DNA of 64,000 nucleotides from Vibrio celticus (GTDB taxonomy: Bacteria; Pseudomonadota; Gammaproteobacteria; Enterobacterales; Vibrionaceae), in NCBI RefSeq assembly GCF_024347335.1, contig NZ_AP025463.1, forward strand, positions 2,542,001 through 2,606,000. Reading direction: 5' to 3'. Under the pieces are notes generated by a model that worked only from the letters and a program-made list of their open reading frames with translations, searched no databases and was not told where the DNA came from. Both the position numbers and the translations under genes were made by a program. This document shows, in pieces, positions 1 to 8,122 of the stretch (positions are counted from its first letter, which is position 1; every line of letters starts with the position of its first letter).

Positions 1-899
1 GCGTGTTTAAGCGCAGGGAGGTAGCTCAGAATTCCCTGGCATGTTGCAGCAGTAGCTTCTATTGGCGTATGGTCTTCAGTACTACTAATGACATCGGAAT
101 TAAGAGGTGACCCGCCTCCAAAAACAAAAGAGCCGTGGGTTGTCTGGTGACCATAAAAATCAGCCATCGCAGTACCAAGCATCTGATAAAACATTGGTGG
201 CTGCGCATCAGTAACCAAGGTGTCCAAAGCAATTGGCTTCATGGGCACATCAACACCAACACTCTGAGATATTCTCCGACTCTCCAGGCCAGCAGCCAGA
301 ACTACTCTGTCTGCTTCAAACACTCCTCCAGCAGTAACGATCTTGCGTGCCTCGCCCGCTACCGTTTGTAAAGACAGCACATGCTGCTCTGTCAAAAACT
401 GAACACCGAGTTGGCGGGCGGCGTTATGGAATGCCAGAGTTGTTTGCAGTGGGTTAGCATGACCGTCAGAGGGGCACCAACTCGCTCCAATCACTTCATC
501 GGATAGGTGTGGACAGATCTCTCTGACTTCTTCACCACTGATCATCTTCACATCGAGTCCCTGACCAACAGCAGTAGCCGTCAGGCCCTCCAGAATATCG
601 ATGTGTTCATCTGTTTTGCCTAAGCGCAAATTTCCATGCTTATAGTATTCAACATCTGTCCCGAGCTCTTCGGAAAGGTGTGGCCAAAGGTTCTTTACTC
701 CGTACATAGCTAACGCAAGCTCGCGCTTATCACGTCCTGACTGACGTACTCCTCCACCGTTGCGCCCCGAACCCCCGTAACCAAATACCTTGCTCTTTTC
801 AAGAACGATGACTGATTTTCCTTTTTTTGCCAGGTAGTAGGCGGTTGAACATCCGATAATTCCGCCTCCTATAATGATGACATCAGCTCTTGTCTTCAT
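1..899 (-). CDS. FAD-dependent amine/imino-acid oxidoreductase, DAO family (partial)
   Basis: The frame opens at the ATG at 899 and runs off the window, so the C-terminus is missing. The N-terminus begins MKTRADVIIIGGGIIGCSTA, a Rossmann dinucleotide-binding motif (GxGxxG) typical of D-amino-acid oxidase/sarcosine oxidase beta flavoproteins. It continues with GGSGRNGGGVRQSGRD, the FAD-contact segment of this family. It starts 6 bp after the stop of the larger flavoprotein gene, so it is translated from the same operon. By analogy with HcnC, SoxB and opine or hydroxyproline oxidase subunits, it probably oxidises a C-N bond of an amine, opine or imino acid and passes electrons to its partners. 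The substrate cannot be read from the sequence. Confidence 0.85.
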   Translation of the reverse strand, partial: MKTRADVIIIGGGIIGCSTAYYLAKKGKSVIVLEKSKVFGYGGSGRNGGGVRQSGRDKRELALAMYGVKNLWPHLSEELGTDVEYYKHGNLRLGKTDEHIDILEGLTATAVGQGLDVKMISGEEVREICPHLSDEVIGASWCPSDGHANPLQTTLAFHNAARQLGVQFLTEQHVLSLQTVAGEARKIVTAGGVFEADRVVLAAGLESRRISQSVGVDVPMKPIALDTLVTDAQPPMFYQMLGTAMADFYGHQTTHGSFVFGGGSPLNSDVISSTEDHTPIEATAATCQGILSYLPALKH

Positions 900-905
900 T
901 ATGTC

Positions 906-2300
906 TCACTCCTTCTCATCAAATTCCATGTTGGCATATTGCCCTATACTCAAGGGCTTTAGTGGTGTCCGAATACGCATAGCTCCAACCTCAGTGATAT
1001 CCATTGAGCAGCTATCAGCAATGATTTCGGAAATTGTTACAGCACACATACGGCCCTGACAGGGCCCCATCCCGGCTCTGGTTTTACCTTTGATCTGCGT
1101 CGGATGACGTGCGCCCTGAGCGATGGCTTCGCGAATTTGACCCGCTGTAATTTCCTCACAGCGACAGACCATTGTTTCATTGTCTTTAGGAACCAGAGTC
1201 TGGCGGTTTGGGGGGAAGACGTGATCGAGAAATGGGCGAATCGATTTTTCTTTTTTTAGGTTTTTCTTGTGCTTCACCGCCAGGTTATCTCGTTCGCTTA
1301 CACTGATTTTCTGTAACTTGTATGCACTGTCGAGAGCAGCTAAGTGGCCTTTGACTGCTGCCATAGGGCCACCGCCAATACCGGAGGAGTCGCCCGCAAT
1401 GGAGATTCCCTCTACGCTGGTTTGTCCGTAAAGATCGAGTACAGGTTTCCAGTAACGTTGTGACTCATACCATTCATGCTCGCAGTTAAGGGCCTGGCTC
1501 AATCGCAGATTGGGAATAACGCCTTCATTCAGTAAAACGGATTTTGCGGCGATATCGATCTGCTTCCCATTGTGGGTAAAACGCAGCCCTTCAGCTCGCT
1601 CACAACCGATAACTTCGAGATCCCGGCAACCCATATAGAGAGGCACACCCGCACGTTTCAACTTCCATCTCATCTGCATCCCTTTAATAAGGTAACTGGA
1701 TCTGAGTAAGGCTTTGGGCAAGAAGGGAACAGCCTTAAAGTAATCTTTAAAGCCAGCAGTTTCGACCATCGCCGCAATTTCGACACCGTTGTCTACCAGG
1801 TGGCAGGCAGCCAGCAACAACAGAGGCCCGCTTCCCGCAATAACCACAGGCTGATCTGGAACCATGTTGGCAGACTTGAATAAAATGTCTGCGGCAGCCG
1901 CCCCCATCACACCAGGCAGTGTCCAGTTTTTCATCGGTACAGGGCGCTCGACAGCTCCGATACCAAGCAGCATGCGCCGTCCCTTCACTCGCTTTATTGC
2001 CCCGGAGGACAAGAGGTCTACATTGAAGTCATCGGAGATATTCAGAACCGTGGTGCTTGGCATATAGGTAACACCCGAAGCACGGAAAGCCTCTATAAGC
2101 GTTTTTCCTGCAAAGTAGTCCTTACCAAGTACATGAGCATTTTCTGAACGGCTACGCTCCATAGAGCGATAGATCTGCCCGCCTGGTTCCGGCTGTTCAT
2201 CCACCACTAGCGTGTTAACCCCGAGGCTGTCTGCCGTGACCGCGGCCGCTATTCCGGCAGGGCCAGATCCAATAATGATAAGGTCGTAGATTTTATCCAT
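906..2300 (-). CDS. NAD(P)/FAD-dependent oxidoreductase, HcnB/SoxA-like large subunit
   Basis: The 464-residue protein starts with an FAD-binding motif (IIGSGPAGIAAA), followed by the family segment DEQPEPGGQIYR. A second nucleotide-binding segment (VIAGSGPLLLLAA) lies near residue 150. The C-terminus carries a BFD-like [2Fe-2S] domain with cysteines in VCRCEE and GPCQGRMC. This layout is that of HcnB and the alpha subunit of opine or hydroxyproline dehydrogenases. The start overlaps the end of the small ferredoxin-like gene by 8 bp, showing translational coupling in a three-subunit enzyme. It probably relays electrons between the catalytic flavoprotein and the respiratory chain. The exact substrate is unknown. 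Confidence 0.88.
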   Translation of the reverse strand: MDKIYDLIIIGSGPAGIAAAVTADSLGVNTLVVDEQPEPGGQIYRSMERSRSENAHVLGKDYFAGKTLIEAFRASGVTYMPSTTVLNISDDFNVDLLSSGAIKRVKGRRMLLGIGAVERPVPMKNWTLPGVMGAAAADILFKSANMVPDQPVVIAGSGPLLLLAACHLVDNGVEIAAMVETAGFKDYFKAVPFLPKALLRSSYLIKGMQMRWKLKRAGVPLYMGCRDLEVIGCERAEGLRFTHNGKQIDIAAKSVLLNEGVIPNLRLSQALNCEHEWYESQRYWKPVLDLYGQTSVEGISIAGDSSGIGGGPMAAVKGHLAALDSAYKLQKISVSERDNLAVKHKKNLKKEKSIRPFLDHVFPPNRQTLVPKDNETMVCRCEEITAGQIREAIAQGARHPTQIKGKTRAGMGPCQGRMCAVTISEIIADSCSMDITEVGAMRIRTPLKPLSIGQYANMEFDEKE

Positions 2301-2598
2301 TCACCAACACCTTTTTACCTTCCTGACGATTGACAACCATACCGTCGTGCACCGGGATAGCGCAGGCCTGCTGATTGGGGATACCATCTATTTCCATTAA
2401 ACATTCAAAGCAAACTCCCATCTGGCAGTATCCCGCCCGATGGGCCCCACTAATGGGTGAGGTACGGTTGTAGCCTGCACTTGCGGCCATCACAGAGGCT
2501 AAAACCGTTTCACCAGCCGGAACCTGTAACTGTTCTCCCTCAAAGGTGATAGTTACAAACTCGGTAGCAGGACTGCTTTCATGCAACCTTTTCAACAT
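2293..2598 (-). CDS. (2Fe-2S)-binding small subunit, HcnA/SoxA N-terminal type
   Basis: This 101-residue protein matches the Fer2_4 family. The cluster ligands are visible as YCQMGVCFECLMEIDG followed by a fourth cysteine in NQQACAIPV. In sarcosine oxidase alpha this domain is fused to the flavoprotein; in HcnABC-like enzymes it is a separate small subunit, as here. It overlaps the following flavoprotein gene by 8 bp. It is likely the gamma (iron-sulfur) subunit of the membrane-associated or cytoplasmic amine/imino-acid dehydrogenase. Confidence in the family is high; the physiological substrate is inferred only from neighbours. Confidence 0.88.
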   Translation of the reverse strand: MLKRLHESSPATEFVTITFEGEQLQVPAGETVLASVMAASAGYNRTSPISGAHRAGYCQMGVCFECLMEIDGIPNQQACAIPVHDGMVVNRQEGKKVLVNG

Positions 2599-2644
2599 AT
2601 TTAACTCCTTGCGGCTACAAGGGGAGGTTTGCAGCCGCTGTTAT

Positions 2645-3046
2645 CTATTCGGCGCAAACTTTGCAGCCAAGCATTGCTTCGAGCTCAATCTCAACCAGTT
2701 GACTGGGACGGTTGAGCTTCGGCGTTTCAACCTGAGTGAACAGTGGGCGGAACTCTTTAAAATACTCGCTGTAAGCGACGCCAACATCTTTGGCCATCGC
2801 CATATCGGTCACGTAGGCCTTCACCTTGTAAACATCTTTAGCTTCGGCCCCTGCGCGCTGAAGCAGATCAGTAAATTTGCTAAAAATAAACTGAGCCTGT
2901 TCGTAAGCAGTATCTCCAGAGACGGAACCATCCGGCAGAACAGCGGTTGTGCCGCCGATATGGATCTGGTTGCCGACTTTCACCATACGTGAATAACCTG
3001 CGAAATCTTCGAGTGGCGAGCCAGATGAATAGTTAATGCGTTGCAT
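2645..3046 (-). CDS. RidA family (YjgF/YER057c/UK114) deaminase
   Basis: The 133-residue product has the RidA fold signature: GNQIHIGGTTAVLPDG near the N-terminus and the helix-plus-strand VYKVKAYVTDM in the middle. The C-terminal part reads RPSQLVEIELEAML. In archetypal RidA the catalytic arginine lies in an R-x-x-V-x-V-x-x-L segment; here the arginine is present in NRPSQLVEIE. RidA proteins hydrolyse reactive enamine/imine intermediates to keto acids and ammonia. Placed between an ornithine-cyclodeaminase-like gene and an amine oxidase complex, it would clear the imine product of that oxidation. Linkage to that role is inference. Confidence 0.85.
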   Translation of the reverse strand: MQRINYSSGSPLEDFAGYSRMVKVGNQIHIGGTTAVLPDGSVSGDTAYEQAQFIFSKFTDLLQRAGAEAKDVYKVKAYVTDMAMAKDVGVAYSEYFKEFRPLFTQVETPKLNRPSQLVEIELEAMLGCKVCAE

Positions 3047-3057
3047 AATGCGTTTCC

Positions 3058-4215
3058 TTATTTAAGTACCGGTTCATCCCAAAGATTCAGTGAAACACCA
3101 ATACCTTTTTCGATCGCGTTTCGATAAATTTTGGTTGCCCAAGCAACGTCTTCTACTGGCATACCACCCACGGACATCACTATGATTTCTTCTTCGTTTT
3201 TACGACCTGGAGTGACGCCGGCAACGATCTCGCCAAGATCTTCCAATTCACCCTTGGTCAATGTCCCCTCTTCGATCATGTCCATATAACGCACCCCTAC
3301 CAGAGGAATAATGTTATGCGCAGGTTTCGGCACTTCTTCAAACCATGCTTCATATAAGCCTGTGTTATCCAGAACCTTACGAACATCGGAAGCTTCCATA
3401 CCCTCATCAAGTCGGCAGCTTGCAGGCATCGCCAGAAATGCACCTGGTTTTACCCAATCGCGTTTTACTTCCGGATAAGTCATCGGATCGCCGGTTTCGC
3501 CGGAATTACAGTAGGTAACCAGATCTGAATCGCGCACGACGTCTTCAACAGTATCGACGATTTGCACATTGGTGATCTGTGGATATTCAACCGCGAGCCA
3601 GGTAATAAAACTGTCTAAGCTCGCTTTACCCCGCCCTTTAATTTTGACCGTGTCTATACTTGGGCATGCAGCCATAAATGCAGCCACAGTCGTTTTACCC
3701 ATCACACCAGGCCCAAGCAGACCTATGACTTTAGAGTCTTTACGGGCAAGGTAGCGAGCGCCTACACCCGGAATAGCACCAGTACGATAAGCGGAAAGTA
3801 AATTGGCCGACATATAGGCAAGTGGTGCGCTAGTTTCTATATCGTTAAGGATGAACATGAGAATGGAGCGAGGCAGCCCTTTCTCCCGATTGGCAATATT
3901 GGAGCCGTACCACTTAACACCACAAGTTTGGAAGTCGCCACCAAGGTAAGCAGGCATCGCCATCAGGCGACGATCGGCGGTTGGTTTTGGCATATTCGGG
4001 AAAGGTGATTCTTCAGGGAATGTAACCATTGCACCGTGTGAGTCACTGTTTGGACCCGCCATACGGTAGTCTCCCTTTTGAAGAAGAACAAACATCTCCT
4101 CCATTGTATCGACGCAACCAGGCATGTCGGTTGCACCAGCCTTAATCATGTCCTGTTCAGAAAGGTATATAAAATCTATTTTTGTGCTGTCTGACATATC
4201 GTTACCTATATCCAT
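3058..4215 (-). CDS. Ornithine cyclodeaminase/mu-crystallin family protein (tyramine oxidase subunit B-like)
   Basis: The 385-residue protein has the family's NAD-binding segment KVIGLLGPGVMGKTT near residue 165 and the preceding SANLLSAYRTGAIPG stretch that carries the substrate-contact arginine. It is longer than typical ornithine cyclodeaminases (about 320-350 aa) and resembles proteins named tyramine oxidase subunit B. It is the first gene of the operon, 11 bp before the RidA-family gene. The start chosen gives MDIGNDMSDS; an internal ATG (MSDSTKIDF) 15 bp downstream is also possible. Family members reduce cyclic imines or deaminate ornithine, which fits a pathway producing imines. The substrate is not determinable here. 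Confidence 0.82.
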   Translation of the reverse strand: MDIGNDMSDSTKIDFIYLSEQDMIKAGATDMPGCVDTMEEMFVLLQKGDYRMAGPNSDSHGAMVTFPEESPFPNMPKPTADRRLMAMPAYLGGDFQTCGVKWYGSNIANREKGLPRSILMFILNDIETSAPLAYMSANLLSAYRTGAIPGVGARYLARKDSKVIGLLGPGVMGKTTVAAFMAACPSIDTVKIKGRGKASLDSFITWLAVEYPQITNVQIVDTVEDVVRDSDLVTYCNSGETGDPMTYPEVKRDWVKPGAFLAMPASCRLDEGMEASDVRKVLDNTGLYEAWFEEVPKPAHNIIPLVGVRYMDMIEEGTLTKGELEDLGEIVAGVTPGRKNEEEIIVMSVGGMPVEDVAWATKIYRNAIEKGIGVSLNLWDEPVLK

Positions 4216-4256
4216 ATTGTCTGTTTTAGCTTCTTGCTCTACTCATATGCCCGTGT

Positions 4257-4274
4257 TGGTAACAACGTTTACCA
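4257..4274. promoter_or_regulatory. Inverted repeat, possible operator in the divergent intergenic region
   Basis: TGGTAA and TTACCA flank a 6-nt spacer between the divergent amine-oxidase operon and the AraC-type regulator. The position suits an operator for the operon, but there is no independent support. Confidence 0.3.
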
Positions 4275-4368
4275 GGGGATGAGTCACTGCTTTCGATACT
4301 ATTGCTCGCATATAGATGTGTATTGTAATTTTGCGACATTGGTCATAATCCGATATGGGTAGCTGACT

Positions 4369-4383
4369 TGGCATTCACCTTGC
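4369..4383 (+). promoter_or_regulatory. Sigma-54-type promoter before the AraC-family gene
   Basis: TGGCATTCACCTTGC matches the RpoN consensus TGGCAC-N5-TTGC with GG and GC exactly ten bases apart. The predicted start of transcription would be near 4394, about 27 bases before the ATG at 4421. Confidence 0.6.
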
Positions 4384-4420
4384 TTAGCGTACCTAACACT
4401 CAAGCATTAAAGGACTAGCT

Positions 4421-5254
4421 ATGTCTGCTTCATCACTGTTCTCGAATATTTCTGGGATTCACTCTAAGCAACCTTTTTTTGTCTTGAGTTCAGAGCAATT
4501 TCTTACTCATCTGGCACCAGATATCCCAGAGGTTTCTCACTTCTATAGTTTTAAAGCTGGTCGCTCTCAAGAATCAACGATAGCAATCCCGGACGGCTGT
4601 ATTGATATCGTGTTTGACTGTAATTCGGCATCACCTGTTGGGCAGGTCTGTGGCACAAGACTAGAAGCAGGAGCGGTCTCATTTGATCCTGGCCATCAGT
4701 ACTTTGGCGTTCGTTTTGTTCCCGGTGTATTTCCTGACTTTTTAGCTATCTCAGCGAAAGAACTTATTGAACATGAACTTGATTTACATGATGTAATAGC
4801 AGGTTCCGATCGCTTGCTTGAACAAGTAATATACAGCGAGAATTTTTCGCAAAAAGTGGATGTGGTAAGTCAGTTTTTGAAGAAAAAGCAGCGACGAAAA
4901 ACCTCTGAGTTAACTAATCAGGTGATTGCAAAAATTCGTCAACACAAAGGAAATATTCAAATTCAGGATCTGGAACGATTTTCAGGTTATACCTCCCGCA
5001 CCTTGCAGCGTACTTTCAAGAATGATATCGGTTTGACTCCTAAAGGGTTTAGTCGTGCAATTCGTTGCCAATCAGCGGTTTATGATATTAACCACCGTGA
5101 AGATCTCACTTTTTCCGATCTTGCGATTGATCTTGGATTCAGTGACCAATCCCATTTCCTCAGAGAGTTTAAAAAGCTAGTTAATTTTACCCCACAGGAA
5201 TATCACAATAAGGTCAAAGAAAAGACCTACCGTGAACGTATCCATTGCTACTGA
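4421..5254 (+). CDS. AraC family transcriptional regulator
   Basis: The 277-residue protein ends in the double helix-turn-helix of the AraC family. The first helix pair lies around IQIQDLERFSGYTSRTLQRT and the second around FSDLAIDLGFSDQSHFLREF, followed by FKKLVNFTPQEY. The N-terminal half resembles the DUF6597-type sensor segment (AIPDGCIDIVFD). The start ATG has AAAGGA eight bases upstream. It is divergent from the amine-oxidase operon and is the obvious candidate activator of it. A sigma-54-like promoter lies just upstream, and a long palindrome starts 6 bases after its stop. Confidence 0.9.
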   Translation: MSASSLFSNISGIHSKQPFFVLSSEQFLTHLAPDIPEVSHFYSFKAGRSQESTIAIPDGCIDIVFDCNSASPVGQVCGTRLEAGAVSFDPGHQYFGVRFVPGVFPDFLAISAKELIEHELDLHDVIAGSDRLLEQVIYSENFSQKVDVVSQFLKKKQRRKTSELTNQVIAKIRQHKGNIQIQDLERFSGYTSRTLQRTFKNDIGLTPKGFSRAIRCQSAVYDINHREDLTFSDLAIDLGFSDQSHFLREFKKLVNFTPQEYHNKVKEKTYRERIHCY

Positions 5255-5259
5255 GGGCT

Positions 5260-5288
5260 CAATATTGGTGCAAGTTGCACCAATATTG
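5260..5288. terminator. Perfect 29-bp palindrome after the regulator gene
   Basis: Arms of 14 bases (CAATATTGGTGCAA and its exact complement) surround a single central G, six bases after the stop of the AraC-type gene. It could form a strong hairpin and terminate transcription, but no T-run follows, so a protein-binding palindrome is equally possible. Confidence 0.45.
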
Positions 5289-5539
5289 ACTTCATTCACA
5301 AAGTTTAGCGAGCGTTAGGTGCACTTAATGCATGATTATGCATACGTAGAAATTGATTAATAATGTTAAAAAGTGACAAGCTTTGGGAGACTTCCACCCG
5401 CATCTCGGCTTACTTTCAGGTGAGGACGCCGAGAAGGTAGGGGTGAAATCTATCGGCTGAGAATCGAGTTGTCACACAAAGGGGCAAAGATGATTTACAA
5501 AACAACTTGTTTCGCATCAACAGTCCTACTTTTTCACTC
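5289..5539. other. Gene-free stretch with a nested stem-loop region, possible ncRNA or island boundary
   Basis: No coding frame is supported. An outer pair GTGACAA (5373-5379) and TTGTCAC (5469-5475) encloses an inner pair TCTCGGC (5403-5409) and GCCGAGA (5428-5434). A partly matched middle pair lies around 5389-5399 and 5440-5450. A small ATGCAT repeat pair lies at 5328-5343. The nested pairing suggests a structured RNA or a recombination site next to gmtX. Confidence 0.4.
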
Positions 5540-6178
5540 TCAAATTAACTTAAGCACCCCATTCACATAGCCACGCCGGTAAACCTCTATGCCATTTTCA
5601 TCTTTAACTTGCCCAGTCGGCATCACAACCCATCTTTTTTCATCCATAAACTCGTCAGAAACGGCAGCCCTCAGAGCCTCCACTTCTATTGGCGTCAGCT
5701 GATTTGAAGTAGCCGCCACCTGAGGCTGAGATTTAGTAGTTCGGTCAATGACAATATCGGCATTCGCTTTTAGTACGTTAAGCTGATCCCTGTATTTGTT
5801 CCTCTCAGCAATTAACGAGCCAACAACCGCTCGAATGACTGGATCATCGATAGACTCCAGTATGTGTTGGTCATTATTGTTGAGAAGCTGCTTCTGACGC
5901 ACCGAGAGTGGCTTCTTACGAGTCGTTCCTGAATAGGCTGCCCACGCATCAATCAATTGCTGAAAATGCTTTCCTGTTCGATTACGAATGGTCTGTGTCG
6001 AAGGTCCGCCTTGTTCTTGAGATAACTTTCCAATCGTCACGATAGAGAAGTCCAATGACTTGGTCTGGCTTTGTTGTTCTAGAATGTTGTGCAATGTTCT
6101 TAGCGCTGTCGTTGTGCGGGCAGTCGCGCTGGAACACAGTTCTTCCAGAATAATGTACGGGTCCACTGGGTTAGCCAT
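5540..6178 (-). CDS. gmtX: Gamma-mobile-trio protein GmtX
   Basis: The 212-residue protein is the third gene of a gmtY-gmtZ-gmtX array and overlaps the end of gmtZ by 8 bp. It has no recombinase residues. A helix-turn-helix-like N-terminal half (IGKLSQEQGGPSTQTIRNRT) precedes a short helical segment (IAERNKYRDQLNVLKA) and a conserved-looking C-terminus with VYRRGYVNGVLKLI. The name rests on gene order with two tyrosine-recombinase-like partners and on memory of the Gamma-Mobile-Trio islands described in vibrios. Its biochemical role is unknown; DNA binding to help excision or integration is a guess. Confidence 0.75.
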   Translation of the reverse strand: MANPVDPYIILEELCSSATARTTTALRTLHNILEQQSQTKSLDFSIVTIGKLSQEQGGPSTQTIRNRTGKHFQQLIDAWAAYSGTTRKKPLSVRQKQLLNNNDQHILESIDDPVIRAVVGSLIAERNKYRDQLNVLKANADIVIDRTTKSQPQVAATSNQLTPIEVEALRAAVSDEFMDEKRWVVMPTGQVKDENGIEVYRRGYVNGVLKLI

Positions 6179-7081
6179 TTTTAATTACTCCCATTTTATT
6201 TTTCGACAAGTCGGCAAGTCGTAACATATTGATTCCCGTTTGCGCCTCAATAGCCTTTACGCCTACCTCTAATAAACCCGCATCTTGTAAATACGTTTCC
6301 GTATCAAGATACGATGCGATGAGACCCATCGCTTTGGTTTTATCAAGCTCTCCTGTCGCTTTGAGCATGGCATTAATCATTGCATTACCCGCTAAGAGCT
6401 GAGTTTCATCATCAAGCTGCATCAAAAATGGCATGTAACCCGACTGCATGAGCATTGAATTTAACTTGTTTGATCGATGACTGATTGCTGGCGTTTTTCT
6501 TAAATCATCTCGTAGATCCGCGTAAATTTCGGCGTCATCGCATAACTGTATCAATTGTCTAAACTCTGACTCTGTATCAACAAAGCTAAAGAACGGGGAG
6601 ATTTCCGTGTATGATCCTATTGCGATGACTTTATCGACGGTGTCTTCAGGGAGCCGCTGTTCTTCGATACGAATAAGCTTACGAATTATCTGAAAACAGG
6701 CGACCAAATCTTTGCAGTATTCATCCGCATCAATTTTTTGTTTTTCAATTCTGCGGTCTATTTGATGTAAGTATTCATACTTCTGGAACGGCTCGTTGTT
6801 CACTTCACAGAAGTATTCTTCGTCTAGTAATTCGGCTTGTTCGGCTTCTAACTCTGCGGCAATTTTGGCTGATTCTGACGCGTGATAGCTAAGATTATTG
6901 AAATGGGCGGTTAAAGAATGGATGTATTTAATGTCGGTAATGAACCAACGGCAACGGACGCAGTTTTCGATACCATGAGGAACGGGGCCATACAAATCCG
7001 CCTGGCTACGATTCGCTTTTTTTAGTTTTTCACCTCCGTTCCAACACCCTGCAGTGGAAGTACTTTCTACTAGTGGCGTAG
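6171..7081 (-). pseudogene. gmtZ: C-terminal fragment of gmtZ, cut off by an IS
   Basis: This is the downstream part of gmtZ, separated from its N-terminus by the IS at 7082-8122. The remaining frame is open up to the IS junction; an isolated reading of it could start only from a TTG at 6995 (274 aa). Near the junction the restored protein contains GIENCVRCRWFITD. Together with a cysteine in GICLAGGN and another in TAGCWNGG on the other side of the junction, this resembles a cysteine-rich zinc-ribbon motif. The rest is helical and lacks recombinase residues. As the IS removes the promoter-proximal catalytic half, this fragment is probably not functional by itself. Confidence 0.8.
7073..7081 (+). 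repeat. Target-site duplication, left copy (IS903-type element)
   Basis: The nine bases GTGGCGTAG directly abut the left IS end and recur at 8123-8131. Nine bases is the usual duplication length for the IS903 subgroup. Confidence 0.93.
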
Positions 7082-8122
7082 GGCGTTGTTGCCTAAATCA
7101 GTTGAACCTTTTCCAAGATCTGCGATCTGATCCTTTGTGATGATTAGAATGGTGGTGACATGGGCAAAGCGAAAAAGAAGATTACTAACTGGGCGGAGTA
7201 TAATAAGGCTCTGTGTAAACGTGGTTCGGTTACGTTCTGGATAGATGACTCAGCCATAGATGCATGGAAATGCAAAACCCATCATGGCAAGCGTGGTAGA
7301 GGCTTTCAGTACTCTGATACAGCGATTGAAACCGCCTTGATGATTAAAGGGGTCTTCTCTCTGCCATTGCGTGCTCTTCAAGGCTTTATCGACTCTATCT
7401 TTGAGTTATTAGATGTTCCGCTGACATCCCCTGATTACACCTGTATCAGTAAACGTTCGAAGACAGTTCAGGTCAAATATCGTAATAAATCCAGAGGAGC
7501 TATTCGCCATATAGCCATTGATTCGACTGGTCTTAAAGTCTTTGGCGAGGGTGAGTGGAAAGTGAAAAAGCATGGTGCAGAAAAACGTAGAACATGGCGC
7601 AAACTGCACTTAGCTGTTGATGTAGATACTCACGAAACGATTAGTGCGGAAGTCAGCCTTGTAAATGTTGGCGATAGTGAAGTGCTACCGACGTTGCTCA
7701 ATCCACTACGCAGAAAGGTCATTGCCGTATCTGCCGATGGAGCATATGACACTAAAAACTGCCATGAGACTCTGAAAAATAAGGGATGTATTCCGCTAAT
7801 ACCGCCTCGAAAGAATGCGGCGCTTTGGGAAGATGGGCATCCCAGAAACGAAGCTGTAGAGGCTCTGAAAAATGGAACAATAGCGGAGTGGAAATCGGAG
7901 TCTGGTTACCACTATCGCTCAATATCTGAGACCGCAATGTCTCGATATAAAGGACTAACCAGCGGTAAATTGAGCTTGAGATGTTACAACGCTCAAGTGG
8001 GAGAAATCATGGCGAATGTCAAAGCTATAAACAAAGTCATAGGACTAGGTATGCCTGTTAGAAGTTAACGGCTTGTCATATATGGCTTCGTTGATCTTCA
8101 AGCTGATTTGATCAACAACGCC
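7082..8122 (+). mobile_element. Complete IS5-family (IS903 subgroup) insertion sequence inside gmtZ
   Basis: The 1041-bp element has terminal inverted repeats starting GGCGTTGTTG at 7082 and ending in the complement at 8122; similarity continues inward (TAAATCAG, TTGA). It carries a single intact transposase gene and is bordered by a 9-bp direct duplication. Because duplications are identical and the transposase is intact, insertion looks recent. Removing the element plus one duplication from gmtZ leaves a continuous frame of 862 codons. Confidence 0.93.
7160..8068 (+). CDS. IS5-family (IS903-type) transposase, DDE
   Basis: The 302-residue transposase is full length for the IS903 group. The catalytic acids are recognisable: Asp in HIAIDSTGLKVFGEGEW, Asp in VSADGAYDTKNCHE, and Glu in RSISETAMSRYKGL, with the tyrosine/arginine/lysine context typical of the third motif. 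The start at 7160 gives MGKAKKKITNW with GGTGG just upstream. It is oriented opposite to the gmtZ gene it interrupts. Nothing suggests a frameshift or truncation, so the element may still be active. Confidence 0.93.
   Translation: MGKAKKKITNWAEYNKALCKRGSVTFWIDDSAIDAWKCKTHHGKRGRGFQYSDTAIETALMIKGVFSLPLRALQGFIDSIFELLDVPLTSPDYTCISKRSKTVQVKYRNKSRGAIRHIAIDSTGLKVFGEGEWKVKKHGAEKRRTWRKLHLAVDVDTHETISAEVSLVNVGDSEVLPTLLNPLRRKVIAVSADGAYDTKNCHETLKNKGCIPLIPPRKNAALWEDGHPRNEAVEALKNGTIAEWKSESGYHYRSISETAMSRYKGLTSGKLSLRCYNAQVGEIMANVKAINKVIGLGMPVRS

Noticed and set aside
135..371. Plus-strand 78-codon frame
   Set aside because: It lies entirely antisense to the DAO-family flavoprotein gene, whose motifs are convincing.
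5311..5320. GCGTTAGGT resembling an integron attC core
   Set aside because: No matching RYYYAAC half-site with complementary arms lies upstream, and there is no integron integrase in the window.
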